Positions 61,379 through 64,000 of a DNA stretch of 64,000 nt are shown here, piece after piece. Source of the stretch: TMP-86 sp039807285. GTDB taxonomy: Bacteria; Pseudomonadota; Gammaproteobacteria; Steroidobacterales; Steroidobacteraceae. The position numbers and the translations under genes were made by a program. Each line of letters begins with the position of its first letter. Position 1 is the stretch's first letter. The notes below the pieces were generated by a model. That model saw only the letters and a program-made list of their open reading frames with translations, did not search any database and was not told the DNA's origin. Where the stretch lies: NCBI GenBank assembly GCA_044226785.1, contig JBGAGK010000023.1, positions 1-64,000 of the forward strand. The letters run 5' to 3'.

Positions 61379-61837
61379 ATGCTGAATGCGCAACACCCAG
61401 GCAGCGCGCCCGCGCGGCGCAATGCGCTGACCCGGATCCTCAAGACCGAGGCCGTGGGCCGTCAGTCCGAGCTGGTGCAGCTGCTGCGCAAGCAGGGCCT
61501 GGAAGCCACGCAGTCCTCGGTGAGCCGCGACCTTCGAGAGCTGGGCGTGGCCAAGCTCGGGGACCGCTACGTCCTGCCCTCGCCCGCCACGGACGTGCGC
61601 GATGACTTCGCTTCACTGGCCCAGTTCGTGCGCAACTTCCAGGCGGCAGGTCCGAACCTTGCGGTCCTGCGCACCACGGTGGGAGCGGCACAGAGCGTGG
61701 CCGTGGCCATCGACGGCGCGCAGTGGCCCGAGGTGGTCGGCACCATTTCCGGCGATGACACCATCTTCATCGCCACCGCGGGGGCGCGTGAGCAGCGAAA
61801 GCTCGCCGAGCGTCTTCGCCACACCTTCCGCGTCTAG
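61379..61837 (+). CDS. argR: Arginine repressor ArgR
   Basis: 152 residues from ATG 61379; an upstream in-frame ATG at 61331 lies inside the operator. The N-terminal winged helix (ALTRILKTEAVGRQSELVQLL, SSVSRDLRELGVAKLGDRYVLP) binds ARG boxes. The C-terminal hexamerisation/arginine-binding domain ends with VVGTISGDDTIFIAT, where GDD binds arginine. No Shine-Dalgarno is visible, since the leader is pyrimidine-rich. argG follows after 10 bases. Confidence 0.92.
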   Translation: MLNAQHPGSAPARRNALTRILKTEAVGRQSELVQLLRKQGLEATQSSVSRDLRELGVAKLGDRYVLPSPATDVRDDFASLAQFVRNFQAAGPNLAVLRTTVGAAQSVAVAIDGAQWPEVVGTISGDDTIFIATAGAREQRKLAERLRHTFRV

Positions 61838-61847
61838 GCGAACCACG

Positions 61848-63077
61848 ATGAGCAGCAGCAAAGCCCCGGGCGGCGAGCCCATTCTTCTGGCATTTTCCGG
61901 TGGCCTGGACACCTCGTTCTGTGTGCCCTGGCTGAAGGAGACCCATGGCCGGCCCGTCATCACCGTCACCGTCGACACCGGCGGGATCGACGCTGCCAGT
62001 GCCAGCGTCCTGGCCGTGCGCGCCCGCGAACTTGGTGCTCTCGAACATCACCTGGTCGATGCGCGCGCGGACTACTTCGACAAGGTGCTGAAGTTCCTGA
62101 TCATGGGCAACATGCGGCGCGGACAGCTCTACCCGATGTGCGTCGGCGCCGAGCGTGTGCTGCAGGCCCAGGTCATCGCGAAAATGGCGCTGCAGATGGG
62201 TACGCGCGTGGTGGCCCACGGGTGTACCGCGGCGGGCAATGACCAGGTGCGCTTCGAAGTCGCGCTGCGCACCCTGGCGCCGGATCTCGAGATCCTGGCT
62301 CCGGTGCGCGACCGCGCCTTCAAGCGTCCCGAACAGCTTGCGTTCCTCGAACAGCGGAAGCTGCCGATCCCGCCCTACGGCGCCGCCTACTCGGTGAACC
62401 GCGGCCTGTGGGGCGTGACCATCGGCGGCCGCGAAACCCTGACCTCCTCGGGCAGCATTCCCGAATCCGCCTGGGTGCTTTCGAAAGACGCCTTCACGCA
62501 TCCGCGTGCGCCGGAGCAGCATCGCGTCGGTTTCACCCGCGGCGTACCTTCGAGCCTGGACGGCGAAAACCTGTCACCGGTGGCCATCATCGAGAAACTC
62601 GAATCCCTGGCCGGTCCCTTCGGCATCGGACGCGGCATTCACCTGGGAGATACGGTCATCGGCACCAAGGGCCGCGTGGCGTTCGAGGCGCCGGCCGCCG
62701 AAGTCCTGCTCAATGCACATCGGGAACTGGAGAAACTGGTGCTCACGGGCCGGCAGGCACGCATCAAGGATCTGGTGGCGCAGCCCTACGGCGACCTGGT
62801 GCATGAAGGTCAGCACCTGGATCCGGTGTGCCGCGACATCGAAGCGCTGCTCCTGTCCTCGCAGGCGCGCGTCAGCGGCGAGGTCAGTGTGCTGATGCGA
62901 CCGGGGAGCCTGTTCATCGAGGGCGTGGAATCCCCCTACTCGCTGATGTCCGCATCCCGCGGGGTCTATGGCGAAGCCGCTGGCGAGTGGACTCCAACGG
63001 ATGCCCTGGGCTACTCGAAGATGCTGGCGCTCACGGGTATCTTCCACAAACGCGCCGGCGAGGCCGACGCGACATGA
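61848..63077 (+). CDS. argG: Argininosuccinate synthase
   Basis: 409 residues from ATG 61848; the open frame upstream lies within argR. The PP-loop LAFSGGLDTSFCVPWLKE, the VTVDTGGID region, VAHGCTAAGNDQVRFEVALRTLAP and LTSSGSIPESAW are diagnostic. The sequence resembles the divergent ArgG found in Xanthomonas rather than the E. coli type. It joins citrulline (or, in some relatives, an acylated pathway intermediate later deacylated) with aspartate using ATP. It sits under the argR operator and is coupled to the next gene by ATGA. Confidence 0.93.
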   Translation: MSSSKAPGGEPILLAFSGGLDTSFCVPWLKETHGRPVITVTVDTGGIDAASASVLAVRARELGALEHHLVDARADYFDKVLKFLIMGNMRRGQLYPMCVGAERVLQAQVIAKMALQMGTRVVAHGCTAAGNDQVRFEVALRTLAPDLEILAPVRDRAFKRPEQLAFLEQRKLPIPPYGAAYSVNRGLWGVTIGGRETLTSSGSIPESAWVLSKDAFTHPRAPEQHRVGFTRGVPSSLDGENLSPVAIIEKLESLAGPFGIGRGIHLGDTVIGTKGRVAFEAPAAEVLLNAHRELEKLVLTGRQARIKDLVAQPYGDLVHEGQHLDPVCRDIEALLLSSQARVSGEVSVLMRPGSLFIEGVESPYSLMSASRGVYGEAAGEWTPTDALGYSKMLALTGIFHKRAGEADAT

Positions 63078-64000
63078 ACGCCATGCGGACCGTGTTCGTC
63101 GACAAGATCGCCTCGGTCACCCAGGCGTGCTCGCTGTCCCACGAGCTGCGCATCAGCGCCGACATTCCCTGCGAGGAAGGTGTGGTGGTGGTGGTCGAGG
63201 TACTCAACAACAAATCCACCTACAACACCCTGGAACTGACCAGTGGCCGCATGGCCAAGGTGACCCGGGGCGACATCGTGGCCGGGGCGCTCGGGCACCG
63301 CAAGGCACTGTTCGGCTACTCCGGGCACATCCCCGAATCGCTCAGCCCCGGAGACATCATCCAGATGCTCAACATCGGCGGCGTGCTGGGCATTTGCGAT
63401 TCCGCCAATCCGGAAAAGGGCAAGCCGTTCGATTGCCGGGTGCTGGGAACGGTGCTGACCTTTCCCTACCTCGGCGAGCGCATCGGCGTGCCCGCGCGGG
63501 TGGGCTACCGGCCGCTCGATCTCGCGGCACCGCTGGATACCCATGGCATCCCCGTCGTGGCGCTGGCCGGCACCTGCATGGAAGCCGGCAAGACGGCGGC
63601 GGCAAGCGCCATCATCGGGCGCATGCGTCATCGCGGACTCACTGTCGATGCCTTCAAGGCCACGGGTGTCTCCCTGCGTCGCGACATCCTCGCCTTCGAG
63701 GATGCCGGCGCCCGGCGCACCATGATCTTCACCGACCTGGGCGTGGTCACCACCACCGAGAAATGCGGGCCAGCGCTCACCCGTGCCATGCTCACCGAGA
63801 TCAGCGCCGACAAACCCGATGTCATCGTGTTCGAACTGGGCGATGGGCTGCTCGGCACCTACGGCGTGGAGTCCATCCTGAAGCAGGCGGACATCCGGGC
63901 CGCACTCAGCGCCGTGGTGCTCTCCGCCAATGATCCCGTGGCCGCCTGGGGAGGCGTGAAACTCCTGCGTGAACGCTTCGACATCGAGCCTTGCGCCGTC
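63074..64000 (+). CDS. Unrecognised P-loop protein coupled to argG (3' end outside window)
   Basis: 309 codons are visible and the frame is open at the right edge. Its ATG overlaps the argG stop by ATGA. Residues about 1-150 form a beta-rich domain (GVVVVVEVLNNKSTYNTLELTSGRM, HIPESLSPGDIIQMLNIGGVLGI). Residues 166-174 are a Walker-A-like GTCMEAGKT in VVALAGTCMEAGKTAAASAII. A helix-strand pattern and VIVFELGDGLLGTYGVESIL follow, like a SIMIBI-type or ligase-type P-loop domain. I do not recognise the family. The ArgR operator upstream suggests a role in arginine metabolism. Confidence 0.75.
   Translation, partial: MNAMRTVFVDKIASVTQACSLSHELRISADIPCEEGVVVVVEVLNNKSTYNTLELTSGRMAKVTRGDIVAGALGHRKALFGYSGHIPESLSPGDIIQMLNIGGVLGICDSANPEKGKPFDCRVLGTVLTFPYLGERIGVPARVGYRPLDLAAPLDTHGIPVVALAGTCMEAGKTAAASAIIGRMRHRGLTVDAFKATGVSLRRDILAFEDAGARRTMIFTDLGVVTTTEKCGPALTRAMLTEISADKPDVIVFELGDGLLGTYGVESILKQADIRAALSAVVLSANDPVAAWGGVKLLRERFDIEPCAV

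Overview
The window is a GC-rich stretch of what looks like a core gammaproteobacterial chromosome. The best lineage evidence is gene order: rsmD divergent from ftsY-ftsE-ftsX, followed by rpoH, plus rpmB-rpmG, gltB-gltD, tamA-tamB and yadG-yadH. The argininosuccinate synthase is of the divergent Xanthomonas-like kind, and the cytochrome P450 and fatty acyl-CoA-type genes fit an environmental Xanthomonadales/Nevskiales-like organism. That placement is an inference. No rRNA, tRNA, CRISPR array, insertion sequence or prophage was seen; the only sign of rearrangement is a 5'-truncated radC next to an AraC-type regulator at the left edge.

Layout. 0-5 kb: AraC-type regulator (cut by the window edge), radC remnant, exported HD-domain protein, nitrobindin-like protein, and a phosphate permease with its DUF47 partner. 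5-13 kb: ribosomal proteins L28/L33 with a clear promoter and terminator, mutM, the leftward rsmD-coaD-ggt operon, the rightward ftsYEX operon, and rpoH preceded by a near-perfect CIRCE (HrcA) operator. 13-20.5 kb: P450, glutaryl-CoA-type dehydrogenase, DsbA-like thioredoxin protein coupled to a GlpQ-like phosphodiesterase, then a two-component pair resembling the proteobacterial dedicated sortase regulators, with no sortase nearby. 20.5-31 kb: divergent ogt/ATL alkylation pair, gltDB, a CBS protein, oligopeptidase B and a SPOR lipoprotein. 31-43.7 kb: bactofilin, an overlapping GDPD-glpD-outer membrane protein operon, cupin, a DUF2934-Hsp20 fusion, a membrane-anchored receiver-domain protein coupled to a YheT-type hydrolase, an LtaS/MdoB-type phosphoglycerol transferase, and a YdbH-like protein with a DUF1318 lipoprotein. 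43.7-64 kb: M28 peptidase with an ABC-2 exporter, a divergent FlhD-like/FlhC-like regulator pair, nudC-tamA-tamB, the DUF1800/DUF1501 pair, a histone H1-like protein, Yip1-type membrane protein, SDR and carboxylesterase, then argR-argG with a tandem ARG-box operator and an unrecognised P-loop gene running off the right edge.

The most novel-looking locus is at 47.8-49.2 kb. The leftward gene appears to be two FlhD-like modules fused in tandem, in effect a single-chain FlhD dimer. It faces a FlhC-like gene that keeps the C-x2-C-x15-C-x2-C zinc site. No flagellar genes are in view, and the FlhC-like gene leads straight into nudC-tamA-tamB. Three other items deserve attention: HrcA-type control placed directly on rpoH, the REC-TM-periplasmic protein, and the unknown P-loop gene translationally coupled to argG.
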